Below are positions 1 to 10,305 of a DNA stretch of 64,000 nucleotides, one piece after another; within the stretch, counting starts at the first letter, position 1; each line of letters starts with the position of its first letter. The DNA is from Bryum argenteum. Taxonomy: Eukaryota; Streptophyta; Bryopsida; Bryales; Bryaceae. Both the position numbers and the translations under genes were made by a program. The notes below the pieces were generated by a model. It did no database searches, was not told the origin of the DNA, and worked only from the letters and a program-made list of their open reading frames with translations. The stretch is taken from positions 2,728,001 through 2,792,000 of the forward strand of contig CM073323.1 of NCBI GenBank assembly GCA_037043015.1, in the 5' to 3' direction.

Positions 1-84
1 CCAATGATAGTCATTACTTTATGGAGGTCACACTATTTTGACATGTATACACAATCTAAAGCTAAAAGTTACTCGTAGAAGCAT

Positions 85-860
85 ATGTGGAGGGCTTTAC
101 GTGTAGAGGCATACGTATAGAAACTACCCATACATATACTTGTAGGCATGTTTGTAGAGTGTATAATATATGTATAACATTTGTTTTGGATAATTTAATT
201 GTCTCTAAAACCAAGATGTCATACCTCGTGTCTCACCTCGCATTTCATATCTCACATCTGGCACCTCCAATATTGATTGCTTCTCTCATCAATTTTCTCT
301 TTCTACTTAAGGTTCTCTCTCGTCTCACCTTCCTTGCATACTCTTCCAAGTGAACCTCACGTCCTCACATTCATCTTTTCCTACTTACGCTACTCTCTCT
401 TCTCACCTTTTTTGCAAACTCTTCCAAGCGCACATTCTTCTTTTCTCTCTTCCCACCTTTCTTGCAAACTCTTCCAATCTCACATTCTTCTTTGCTTTTA
501 CCGATTTGAACTTTTGAGGTTAGAGAACTCTGAGCGTTAAGGTGCATCAATGACGAGTGCTCACAACCTCCACCGCACACGCCATGTCTCGAAGGTGGAT
601 TCACAAGGAGCACACGCTGCTCTAGCCAACTCTTGACACCACTAGCGCAAGATGAGGCCCTCGACATGGTTATCTTGGCGTGCTCCCATGTTGGAGATTT
701 CAGAGAAACGGAAGGCTAAGCTAGAGCCAATGCAAGCTTTCATCAACAACCTGTCGCCCTTACCTTCACCTTTTATTGAGGTCCACAATGGACCCGTTCC
801 CATGTGCAAAGAGGAGGAGATCCACGAGGTTTGATGTCTCTGCACCAAGTAGTTGTAGAA
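85..860 (+). repeat. Dispersed gene-like repeat R1, copy 1
   Basis: This stretch matches 4845-5600 phrase by phrase: a run of 'gtagaggcatacg' motifs, a 'gtgtataatatatg' block, a C/T-rich 'cacctc..ttgcttctctc' block, then 'catcaatg..cacaacctccacc' and 'cacacgccatg..tcgaaggtgga'. The shared order shows two copies of one dispersed unit. Short ORFs occur but none runs through the unit and no domain is recognisable. It could be a decayed gene fragment or the body of an unclassified transposon. Confidence 0.6.
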
Positions 861-1227
861 CTTTAGGAAGGCATTGATTGCACATATGAAGTCGCTAAGG
901 GAATACCTGTGCGTCTCCCCCTTACCCACAACCTATCCTTCACTGCCTTCCTTCGTGCACACTGATGAGCTGATGGGAGCATTTCCACTGAGCACTTGGA
1001 GTCTAAGTTTCCGACTGCCAACATCTCCAATCACATATGGAGAAACTGCACCTCTACTGCGTATTCAAAACCAATTCTCTAGAGGCTTCTTTTGTGCACA
1101 TCAATAGGGCTCCTATTACCATTTGGCAGTTCAAGCAATTCATACGGTTGTGGAGGTTGTGGATGTGAAGGCCGTCGATCTGATCACATGTCGCAGTAAG
1201 AAGGTGAGTGCCAAAATTGATTCATAT
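861..1227. other. Gene-free stretch
   Basis: I see no supported gene or repeat between the R1 copy and the CACTA element. Short ORFs here show no recognisable domain. Confidence 0.4.
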
Positions 1228-2793
1228 CACTACTACAATTTGAGGGGGTTTGCAACGTTTTCTTCTCAAACGTGTTCAAGTTTAGCAATGTTTTGGAACT
1301 TTCCTGAGCAACGTGCTGAGGAAAATAAGCACCGTTATCAGAGCAATGTTACTTACTGTCGCGCACCTCTCCTTGAGGAGTGCCCGCAACACCAAGGGCC
1401 CAAGGGGGACACCGGAGTGACGCCCGGGCCTTGGGGTGCCAAGGTGAAGGGAACCTAAGTGGGCCTAGTGTGGGAGAGGACCCCGGGCGTTGGAGACGCC
1501 TCTCACCCACGGAGACTAGGAGCCACGAGGGAATGGACATGAGATTATGGAAGCTCATGTTGCCACGATTCCGGGATGCTAAGGAGCACCTCATTTGGAG
1601 GTGTGAGCTAAAAGTTATGGGAGTTGGAAGATTGTGGGACTAAAGGGAGTGCTGTCCAGGGACAGTGCTGGACTGGGAAGCTGGCCCGGGACTCCCGAAT
1701 CTTCAGAGGGGCATAACTCCCTCAATACTTGTCGGAATGAGGCAAGTAAGGTGTCTATCGGCATCTACTTGACGAGTAGATGTCGATAGAGTGGTCGCTC
1801 GTCGCGTTTGGATGCGGGACAAGGTAGATACGAGCCCTGGAAGGTTCGGGAAGTCTCCCGGGGCCTTCCAGCGGCTAAGGCATTGGGAGATTGGGTGGTC
1901 TTCCAAAACTAAGAGGTGTGAGGGTCCAGCCCTTCACCTAGGACCAGGGGGCTGCCGAATCCCACAGAGTATACTATGGGGAGGGCTGGTCTCCCTCCCC
2001 ACTCCCATGGCGCCTTGGTGGTGACCAAGGTGGGAGTCCCGAGTGGTGTGGCTAGTGTTGGGGCCTCACCATGGGGACTCCCAAGCCAAGGTGAGTTCCA
2101 ATGGGTGGAGCTAGTGTTGGGGCTCCACCATGGGGACTCAAAGTGCAAAATGAGGCACGGTGGGTGGAGCTAGTGTTGGGGCTTCACCACGGTGGCTCAT
2201 AAGAACAAGGTGAGTCCCGGTGGGGGAGCTAGTGTTGGGGCTTCACCACGGGGACTCATATAGGCAAAATGAGGACCATGAGTGCTACCGATGTGGGGTG
2301 GTGTCTCACCGCCGGCGTTGTGATTACTTGGTGGCCTTGGGGTCACCATGGTGGTCATGGGCGGTGGTGAGGAGACACCACCAAGTGCGGTTAGGCCGCG
2401 TGGTATGGGAGTGCCACCAAGTTGGGCCTTGGACATAAGTGGAAGTCCGCACCTAACCAGTGGCTACCTACGAAGGGGTTGAGTCCCGGTTGCATGAGTA
2501 GGAGGGATTGATAACCAAGCGGTGAGCTTGGTGGTTGGTATGGGGAGCTAACTTTGTGCATGTGGGGGATGTGCAGAGTTAGCGCTCGTGACACTTGCTA
2601 GAGTTGGGAAAAAGTTGGTGTAAGCTAAGGTGAGCTAGCAAGGGTTGCGGCACTTACAATCTAGTCGAAAACATTGCATATTTTCTTGAGAACGTTGCTT
2701 AAGAAAGTTCCAAAATGTCGCTAAACTTGAGCAACATTTACAGGAAAGCAATATTTGTAACGTTGCAACCCCCCCCCCTCTTTTCTAGTAGTG
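1228..2793. mobile_element. Non-autonomous CACTA (EnSpm) DNA transposon, 1.57 kb
   Basis: The element begins CACTACTACAATTTGAGG and ends with CTTTTCTAGTAGTG, so both tips carry the CACTA signature in inverted orientation. It is flanked by TAT on both sides (1225-1227 and 2794-2796), matching the 3-bp target duplication of this superfamily. Inside each tip lie alternating 'gcaacgtt', 'aacgttgct' and 'ttggaactt' motifs, the subterminal repeats expected for transposase binding. The interior (about 1370-2640) is GC-rich, unlike the AT-rich surroundings, and encodes no transposase that I can recognise. The element is therefore probably mobilised in trans. Confidence 0.85.
2043..2280 (+). repeat. 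GC-rich minisatellite, about 59-60 bp x 4, inside the CACTA element
   Basis: Four consecutive units share 'gctagtgttggggc' followed by 'tcaccatggggactc' or close variants, starting near 2045, 2102, 2161 and 2221. Unit length is about 59-60 bp with several differences between units. It forms part of the GC-rich interior of the CACTA element. Confidence 0.75.
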
Positions 2794-2796
2794 TAT

Positions 2797-3246
2797 ATCG
2801 TTTCATAAGTAGAGTGTTTTCTTATACAGTTCCGTTCCCTTTAGCTGTCTCCATCTGAATGAGTTTTCAATCTCACATATGTCCATATGTACTATGGGAA
2901 TTGTTGAAAGAGGGCCGTTTGTGCACACACGTGGACCCTCTAAAGTGACGATATTGGACTTCGTGCCATATTTCCCTCTCTGCTTGGTGGATGGATCAAA
3001 GCAAATGGGCCTTTCAGTTACCACACTGAAGAAAGCTTCCTAAAGCTCGGTATTCTCTGTTGGTCAGGCGGAACGATACACCTTGCATTTTTTTACCTTG
3101 TCGTTTTGGATCAGTTGATGCTACAATTTTGAATCTGTTTTATAGAGGATCACGGAGGAATGTAGTATGGTTTGTATTTGTATATTGTAATCGATACATG
3201 AAAAAGAGTAACAAGTTTTGTTTCATTTGATGTATTAAGTCCATTA
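2797..3246. other. Gene-free stretch between two CACTA elements
   Basis: Nothing recognisable apart from a short minus-strand ORF (2803-3024) with no known domain. Confidence 0.4.
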
Positions 3247-3249
3247 ATG

Positions 3250-3499
3250 CACTACTAGAAAGGAGGGAAGGTTTGCAACATTACAAACGTTGTTTTTGTG
3301 TAAACATTTCTCAAGTCTAGCAACGTTTTGGAACTTGCTTTAGTAAGGTTCTCAACTAGATTATAAATAACGTTATTTGGTGCTTCGATAATGTTGCTTT
3401 TTTTTCTTGAGGAATTTGCTCAATAACTTCCAAAACGTTGCTAAAACTAAAGAATGTTTGGGAATAAAACATTGGAAATCCCCTCAAATTGTAGTAACA
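3250..3499. mobile_element. CACTA miniature element, 250 bp
   Basis: It begins CACTACTAGAAAGGAGGG, followed by 'ggtttgcaacattac' and the family's subterminal 'ctagcaacgttttggaactt' motifs. The right end reads 'caaattgtagtaaca', a decayed form of the GTAGTAGTG tip. ATG flanks both sides (3247-3249 and 3500-3502) as the target duplication. There is no coding capacity. Confidence 0.75.
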
Positions 3500-3502
3500 A
3501 TG

Positions 3503-4844
3503 ATCCACTGATTATTCAAGATATTTTGTTTATTTGTAAACCTTTGTACTTTGAGCTTGAAAACGACCGATTATACAAAGGACTACAATGTTAAATTTAT
3601 TTTAGAAAGTGAGGCAATATTAATGTTATCGTGCTTCGAGCATTCAGTTCAGAAGCGAGGAGTTTCAAAACTTGGAGGGCGAGGAGTTCATTGAGGTTGA
3701 AGTTGCTATGAGATAAGGAGCTGAGGAGGAGATGGAGATATTTGAGTAGGCCACATGGTTCAGAAGAGAGGGAACTATGTTTATGCTTGTTCCTCTTGAT
3801 GAATTTAGACTTGCGGTGGAATTACACAAAATGAAACGCGACTACAATGTTTTGGTTCTATACCTATATGGTTTTTCACCATTTTAGTTTACATTGTTTT
3901 GCTTTATATCAGATTGATGACTCGAGACTTGCACTGATGGTAACATAACTACTTAGTTTCTCGTTTCTTTTATATATTTTTATTGAATGAGATTTAATGA
4001 ATTAAGATCTGCAATGGTATAAATCTGCAATGGTAGAAATATGCAATGGTAGGAATTTGCAATGATAGGAATGTGCAATGGTAGGAATCTGTACTGGTAG
4101 GAATTTGCAATGTGCACTTATTAACTATATTGACATGTTTTGATGAATTAGTGTTGTTAGTTTTGAAATGCTATATATAGGTAAAAAAGTCTCTTCAATG
4201 AAAATACCTAATTCAAATGAGTTGTGCAAATATTTTGGAATGGTGTTTTGTTTTTTTTTTTTATTTTTTTATTTCTTTTTCATTTTCTTTTTTTCCTTTT
4301 TCTTTACTTTTCTTTTTCTCTTTAAAAATAAATAAATATAATGTTTAGTATACAATGTTAAGTATAGATTGATAAAATAAATGACATGCCATCTATATCT
4401 AACAAAGATATTTGAACCGCTGTAGAAAACATTGTTGTTATTGAACACCAATTTTTTCTAAACGTTCAAGTCCGTCATTGTAAATAAATGAGGTTTAGTA
4501 ATATTTGCCCCTTAACTATGTTCAGTTGTCAAAATCCAATAGACATATTTGTTTCTATTTGAAGACCATACATTGTGTTGTTTTAATGGAAAATGTTATT
4601 TTATCATATTTGATGTTTTCTTGTTAAGATAAGTTGTAAGTGCTACAATTCTTTTTTCAAGCTTCAATCTTTTTCAAGTCTTTTTACTTTATCAATGAAT
4701 TCTCTTTATTTGAAGAAATTCTAGCTTACCAATAGTATCAATATAATACTTTTAGAAACTTGAAATAGAAACTAGTCAAATATTGATTTTACAAATAAAT
4801 ACTATTTACCAATGAATATAAATAAATACTATTTAGTTACTACT
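3503..4844. other. AT-rich gene-free stretch
   Basis: Apart from the 18-bp repeat at 4011-4115 and a T-rich tract near 4245-4320 I see nothing. No ORF has coding character. Confidence 0.5.
4011..4115 (+). repeat. Short tandem repeat, about 18 bp x 5-6
   Basis: Successive units resemble 'gcaatggtaggaatctgc' with point differences ('aatctgcaatggtag', 'aatatgcaatggtagg', 'aatttgcaatgatagg'). Confidence 0.75.
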
Positions 4845-5600
4845 ATATAGAGGCGTATGCGTGGAGGCATATGTGTAGAGCCGTATCACCGTATGCATAA
4901 AAGGGATTTGTAGAGGCGGATTTGTAGAAACACAGGGAGATGTGTAGGGACAAATGGTAGAGGCGTATGCGTAGAGGCGTATGTATAAATGAATATGTGT
5001 AGAGATGCATGTATAAAGATGTGTGTAGATTGTATAATATACATATATTCTTTGTATTTAATGTGTCCATTATCTCTAACCATCATGTCACACCTCCCCT
5101 CTCCCCTCACATCTTGCAATTCACGCATTGCACCTCACTTCCGGCACCTCCAAAACTAATTGCTTCTCTCTTCTATTTCATCTTCCTAATTGCGCTACTC
5201 TCTCTTATTTCCTTCTAAATTTTTCCAAAATCAAACTCTTCCTTGCTTTTACAGATTTAAAGAACTCATTTGAATCAACGTGCATCAATGGCAAGCCACC
5301 CACAACCTCCACCTCCACCTCACACGCCATGCCTCGAAGGTGGAGTGGGAAGGAGCACATGCTGCTGTAGCGAGCTCTTCACATTAGTTGGGGCTATCCA
5401 AATCTGCACCTTCGCATGCCCCGAGGTTGCTCCAGGTCTCCAACAATTCAGGGAGAAAATGCTGAATTACAGGAAGTGGGCAACTGAAAGCGTTTGTCAA
5501 CACTCCGCAGTCCTCACCTTCAACCGTTATGGAGAGAGAGAAAGGGCCCGTGACCATGTGCGGAGAGGAGGAGATTTACGAGGTTCGTTGTCCCCATAGG
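4845..5600 (+). repeat. Dispersed gene-like repeat R1, copy 2
   Basis: Second copy of the unit at 85-860, with the same block order. The better-preserved part contains an open frame starting near 5288 (MASHPQPPPPPHTP...), but it reads into Cys-rich, non-conserved sequence and I do not believe it is a functional gene. The 3' end runs directly into the hairpin at 5544-5754. Confidence 0.6.
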
Positions 5601-5754
5601 AGCAGCATCTCTAGTGAGTATAGATTGATAAAATATATAGTGACGGATGGGTTGTGAATATATAATTCACCAATCTATACTTAGTGGAGATGCTGCCACC
5701 ATGGGGACAACAAACCTCCTGAATCTCCTCCTCTCCGTACATGGTGATGGGCCC
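5544..5754. repeat. Imperfect hairpin, two 84-bp inverted arms with a 43-bp loop
   Basis: The left arm (5544-5627, from gggcccgtgaccatg) is matched by the reverse complement of the right arm (5671-5754) with about 12 mismatches in 84 by my count. The left arm is the 3' part of the R1 repeat, so the structure arose by inverted duplication of that segment. A transcript would fold into a long nearly continuous stem, the geometry proposed for young plant MIRNA or siRNA loci. Expression is unknown. Confidence 0.7.
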
Positions 5755-5971
5755 ATCAGGATTTTGGCAAAATGGCACATCAAGATTTTGGCAAAATGGC
5801 ACATCAAGATTTTGGCAAAATGGCACATCAAGATTTTGGCAAAATGGCACATCAAGATTTTGGCAAAATGGGCATCGGGATTTTGGCCAAATGGCACATC
5901 AGGATTTTGGCAAAATGGCACATGAGGACTTAAGCAAAATGGCACAAGGAATATCGCCATTTTAACAAAAT
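5755..5971 (+). repeat. 24-bp tandem array ending in a transposon terminus
   Basis: About eight units of 'ggcaaaatggcacatcaaga' plus 'tttt' (24 bp) run in tandem; the last ones diverge and pass into 'aggaatatcgccattttaac' and then 'aaaattaagg'. That final stretch matches the right terminus of the TIR family at 43110-43604 and 46555-46979 (ggaataacgccattttaac, then ggaattgagg). The unit itself resembles the reverse complement of the same family's subterminal sequence (tgtgtcattttgccaaatcc). The array is therefore best explained as amplification of a subterminal segment. The repeated ORFs on both strands are a by-product of the 24-bp period. Confidence 0.7.
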
Positions 5972-6601
5972 TAAGGTTTGCCCAATTCTCACCTCTTTAT
6001 GAGAATCCTTGATTGTCCTCAAATCTTTTCACGGTAAGTAACCATCATTGCTTTTGAAGTGTCATTTACATAAATGTAATTAAGGTATCATGATTACATT
6101 AGAAAAATCTAGCAATAGAATTATTGAGAATCATTTGAGTCAAATTTGAAGTCATGTAAATGCATAGATTTTAGAGATCATAATGTACTAATACTAATAT
6201 GTGCTTTTAGCATCGTATGTAGTAATGCTTACTCAAAGTTTGCCTCCCAAGAAAAATCTGTCGGCTTAGTTTGAATCAAATGCTTAGATCTTCCAATTTA
6301 TATGATAAATATATATGTTTGGTAAATTTTCTCATACATATAACCTACATTTAAATTTGTGAAATTATCTCCTAGTGTACCTAAGAAATTTTTCATTGAC
6401 TTGCACGTTTTGAGGGACAATTCATGCTTCCTACCCCTTGAGCCTCGAGGGTCAAGATGGTTCTACCATTGTAGCGTATGAGTATGAAGTTTGGGAGTTA
6501 ATTGAAGTTGCAAGCAATAGTAAACATGTCAAGGCCGGTGCTAAGGCAATTAAATGGTCGGCATCCAGGATACAAGAAATGAGAACTTGGTTGAGGACAT
6601 T
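5972..6601. other. Gene-free stretch
   Basis: AT-rich sequence with no recognisable gene, RNA or repeat. Confidence 0.4.
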
Positions 6602-6605
6602 TTAA

Positions 6606-6966
6606 CCCTTAAACGCCCATGGGGTCTAAAACGGGCAGCCCAAAATTGGGTCACAGCATCTTTTGGACTTGGGCATCATGAATAGTGCACTTTTTGAACT
6701 TGGGCACCGTAAATGAACCAATCAATGATGAGCTTGCAACCTCCTACAAGGTTATGTACAACCCAACCTACCTACCACAATCCTTTCAAACCATAAAATC
6801 ATACATACAAATTGTGATTTGAGTTGTAAAATTTCACTTTCTGAATGCATCACAAGACGGTGACCAGTTTGACATCAAAATATAAGTGAAAAGTTGAGTA
6901 CATTGAGAGCTACAGAGGAGATTTTGTTGGAATCAAGCCCCTCGGGCTTGCTTGGGCGTTTAAGGG
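6606..6966. mobile_element. piggyBac-like miniature element, 361 bp
   Basis: TTAA (6602-6605) is followed by CCCTTAAACGCCCA. The other end reads TGGGCGTTTAAGGG followed by TTAA (6967-6970), so the inverted termini match perfectly over 14 bp and the duplication is TTAA. A CCC-start TIR with a TTAA target is diagnostic of piggyBac-type transposition. There is no transposase ORF, so this is a miniature that needs a source enzyme elsewhere. Confidence 0.8.
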
Positions 6967-7005
6967 TTAAAGTATATCCAAGAGCGGTTTCACATCAAAC
7001 GTGAA

Positions 7006-7130
7006 GAATTAAAAATTGGGCTGCTTCATGGCTGAAAATTGGGCTGCTTTAAGAATTAAAAATTGGGCTACTTCAAGGCTGAAAATTGGGCTGCTCCAAG
7101 GCTGAAAATTAGGCTGCTTTAAGAATTGAA
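7006..7130 (+). repeat. Imperfect tandem repeat, about 28-30 bp
   Basis: Units alternate 'aattgggctgcttcatggctgaa' with 'aattgggctgctttaagaattaa' over about 125 bp, starting some 35 bp beyond the piggyBac-like element. Confidence 0.7.
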
Positions 7131-7699
7131 CATTAGGATGGTGTGCAAGAAATCCGCCCTCCCATTTATCTCCTATATCCACCGTTGGATCTCAATTTTA
7201 TTTTTTGGGTCTTAAGTCAAGAATCCAACTCAAGTCTGGTTCTTGTTGTAGAAATCTTAATGTCATTCAATACGTTTTAGAAGATAAAGCATGATCTAAG
7301 ATCGAGAGGTTTAGATTTGGACTATTCTTTGTTTGTAAAATATGAGGCGGTTTCATCATTGTAAGGCTATTATTTGAGCCAAGAAATTTTTTTAGTGTTT
7401 TTTTAAGTTCAAGACTGTTTTTGAGATGACGGTGAGAACTTTGTTGATGGTGTAATTTTGGTTGCAATTGGGTTGTTGATAGTATTTCCACTCCAAAGTG
7501 AAAATGGTGAAATTTCATCACTATTTTTGAGAACAAATGCATTACAATCCTCGTAATCTATAAGACCTTGTGACTCCAAATTTGACCCACATGACCATCA
7601 GTAAGTGTACTACAAGATTGTACGGTTGAGATTTGAAGGATTGAATTTCATTTCCGTTTAGGTAGCTTTTGTAAATCTATGTTATTTGACTCAAAAAAT

Positions 7700-7760
7700 G
7701 GTAAGGATGTCTAGGGGTTAACCCTCAAAAAAACCTAGTGTCATTTTTCTACATTTTGGA
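7700..7760. mobile_element. Abutting piggyBac-like termini at one TTAA
   Basis: At 7718-7721 a single TTAA separates a right-type end ('ggatgtctagggg') from a left-type end ('ccctcaaaaaaacctagtgt'). The left-type end continues into 'gtcatttttctacattttgg', closely resembling the first 50 bp of the element at 60370. It looks like two elements sharing one target site, but I could not define their far ends. Confidence 0.45.
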
Positions 7761-8367
7761 TGAATGGCATAACCTTTTACAAGCCATAACTCCTTCATCC
7801 AAACTCCAATTTGGACAAAAGCACTTGGATTGGGTCTCAAAACAAGTCTTGTTCGTGTGGTAAAATTTGCAAACCCATACAATGACGTATGAATTGATGA
7901 CACACATTTTAGTGAAGTGAGCTTTTACTTTTGAGTTTTGAAACATTAAGCATATTTTACCATTGCAAGCCAACTATAAAAACCAAAAATATTTTTAATG
8001 ATTTTTCCTTTTACCTGATTATAATCTTAAGATGAAATCTGAAAAGGTCTTGGTTGGAAGATTTATGGTCCAAATACTTTTGTTAATAGAACTCCAATGA
8101 TGTTTTCACAATGGAGAGAGTGAAAATATCAATGATACTTGAAGGGGTATATGTGAGGGATGTCAATATGGACGTTTTTTGGTATACCGTATATCTTGTA
8201 TCATCAACCGTTAGATATTAACTTCATATTTTGGAATGAGATCCATCTACAGTCTTGTTTTAGTAGTAGAAATCATGCATGACCAAATCAAAGATATTTT
8301 GTAGATAAGGCGTATATTTGAGTGCAAAAAACCCCAATTCTCTTGAGATGACACTATTTTAAGTAGG

Positions 8368-8520
8368 GTTGTCTTGTTAGACATAGTTCCTATTTATTTG
8401 TTAAACACAATTTAGATGAGATGTACATCCAAGACATCTTCAATGTATCAAATGTACATCTCATATGAATTGTGTTTGAGAAATGAGTCAAATGACCAGG
8501 ATTTTGTCTGATAAGACAAC
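8368..8520. mobile_element. Palindromic miniature element, 153 bp
   Basis: The ends are GTTGTCTTGTTAGACA and TGTCTGATAAGACAAC. The interior arms ('cacaatttagatgagatgta' and 'tacatctcatatgaattgtg') are also inverted, so almost the whole element is one hairpin. A shorter copy lies at 28152-28248. No clear target duplication is visible. Confidence 0.7.
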
Positions 8521-9863
8521 ATTGAATTCAAGCAACATTTTTTCACACAAGAACTTGTATGCATCATTCAACTGAATATGGACTTTGAGCTGAATTATGG
8601 ACTTTGAAACATGGAGAGATCTCCCCATCCCTGACCTAAGAATCTACATATTTGAAAACATCTTCATGAAACCTAGATTCCGGAAACCATTTTGCAACTA
8701 TTGTTGATAATTCTAAAATATGAACAGTCCATATTTAGTTAAATATGTCAATTGCATTTCTACTCTTACAAATTGTAATACTCTATAATATCACAAGTAT
8801 TACATAGTATCAATCTTGTTTACACAATATTACTCATAATCCATCATAGCACCTCCAAATCCTATGATATCATTTGGTTTTGCACCACAATGAAACGTGT
8901 CATTTTAGCGGAAGAGTGCCATTTTAACGAAATTGCCAGTAAAGGGTCTAGTTTTAGACTATTTTCCCTTTAAAAAAATTGGCAGTTTTCACCATTGGAA
9001 GACTATTTTTTGAGCCAAATTCATTTTGTTTAGTACAAGAGTATTATTGAGATAAAGATGAACAAGTCTCTAGCTAGAGATTTTGTTCATTGGAGTAGTT
9101 TTGTTAGTAGAATTACCACTCTAAAGTAAATATGATGAAAAATTGTAACCTATTTTACGTACTAATACGTTATGATCTCTCAATTTATAAGTCCTCACGA
9201 CTTAAAATTTCTGTCCACATGATCTATTACAAGTTTGTATAGTTGAAATCTAAATAGCAAATTCCATTTCACTTGTGACACATGTTCTTTCAAGTGTGTC
9301 AGAAGTGGACAATATTTTGATCTTCATAGTTTACAAATATTATACATCGCTCAACTGCACATGAGGCATATGGTAGAGCAGCCAAAAATGGCGCCCTAGT
9401 AATCTTCACTGTCACGTACATAATAGCTTCTCCATACAACAGTAGTACAATACCATGTACACACCGCAAAGATTATAGGGCGTCACTTTAGGGCACCATT
9501 TTAGGAACACCTATATTTCCATCTTTAAAAATTCATTACTTACTATAGAAGAGTCGAAAAATGATGATTCCACTTGCTCTGGTTTTCAACTAATTTTCCC
9601 CATGCACAAAAATTGCTTGCACTGGCAACATTCCTGTAGATTTTCTGTGCTGAAAATTGCGCCATTATAGGACACCTTACCATACAAAGTGGTTAACAAT
9701 TGACATGTGAGTCACCCCCATGAAGTGCTTCTTCCTTGAAACTTACGCCTTACTGGTCGAAATTGAGTAGGCTGGTGTTTCAAGGCCAATCCACTTCACT
9801 TCATATACTTCCGATATCAGATACAGACGACCTTTGTATCGGAAATGAACACCCGCGAAGTAT
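8521..9863. other. AT-rich gene-free stretch with transposon fragments
   Basis: A fragment near 8885-8940 ('gccattttaacgaaattg') resembles the termini of the 43110/46555 TIR family. Around 9380-9690 are motifs of the type 'ggcgccctag' and 'gcgccattataggacacc' that recur near 29610-29650 in reverse orientation. No gene is supported. Confidence 0.45.
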
Positions 9864-9961
9864 ATATCCGATACTAATTCGAATTGTGCTGCATCCTACT
9901 TAACCTTCTGAAACTCTCTGATTGCTCTCCTCCTGTCGGAATTCGAATTAGTATCGGATAT
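9864..9961. repeat. Perfect 22-bp inverted repeat with a 54-bp spacer
   Basis: The arm at 9864-9885 (atatccgatactaattcgaa plus tt) is exactly matched by the reverse complement at 9940-9961. The following 100 bp repeat 'tatgtgctgcatc' and 'aaccttcta' motifs three times. It lies 345 bp upstream of the small ORF at 10306 and could be regulatory or a MITE remnant. Confidence 0.7.
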
Positions 9962-10305
9962 GTGCTGCATCGTCGGTATGTGCTGCATCCTGCTTAACCT
10001 TCTAGCATCGTCGGTATGTGCTGCATCATACTGAACCTTCTAGTATCGGAATCGATGTTCTATATCGGATCCGATACAGGACGGATGTCAGACCGAGTAT
10101 AAGAATTGTCTCTCAATGGATTTGTCCTCAATCGATCTCTCTGCTGTTTTGAGAGCTGGGCGAGTATAGTGTCATCAACTGCTTCCATTTTCTAGAGCAA
10201 TCAGAGAGTTTCAAAGTTTTGTTGTGCAGATTCCACTCTTTAGCTTAGTAGCTGTCGCCGCTGCGCTTTGCATTGCTCTCCCTCTGATCGAGAAGCGAAC
10301 CAGTC

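Noticed and set aside
1380-2594. Several 65-80-codon ORFs in GC-rich DNA
   Set aside because: They lie in the interior and minisatellite of the CACTA element, on both strands, without domains.
5611-5965. Long repetitive ORFs on both strands, and a possible CRISPR array
   Set aside because: The 24-bp period keeps all frames open and the units are contiguous without spacers. It is a minisatellite in plant DNA.
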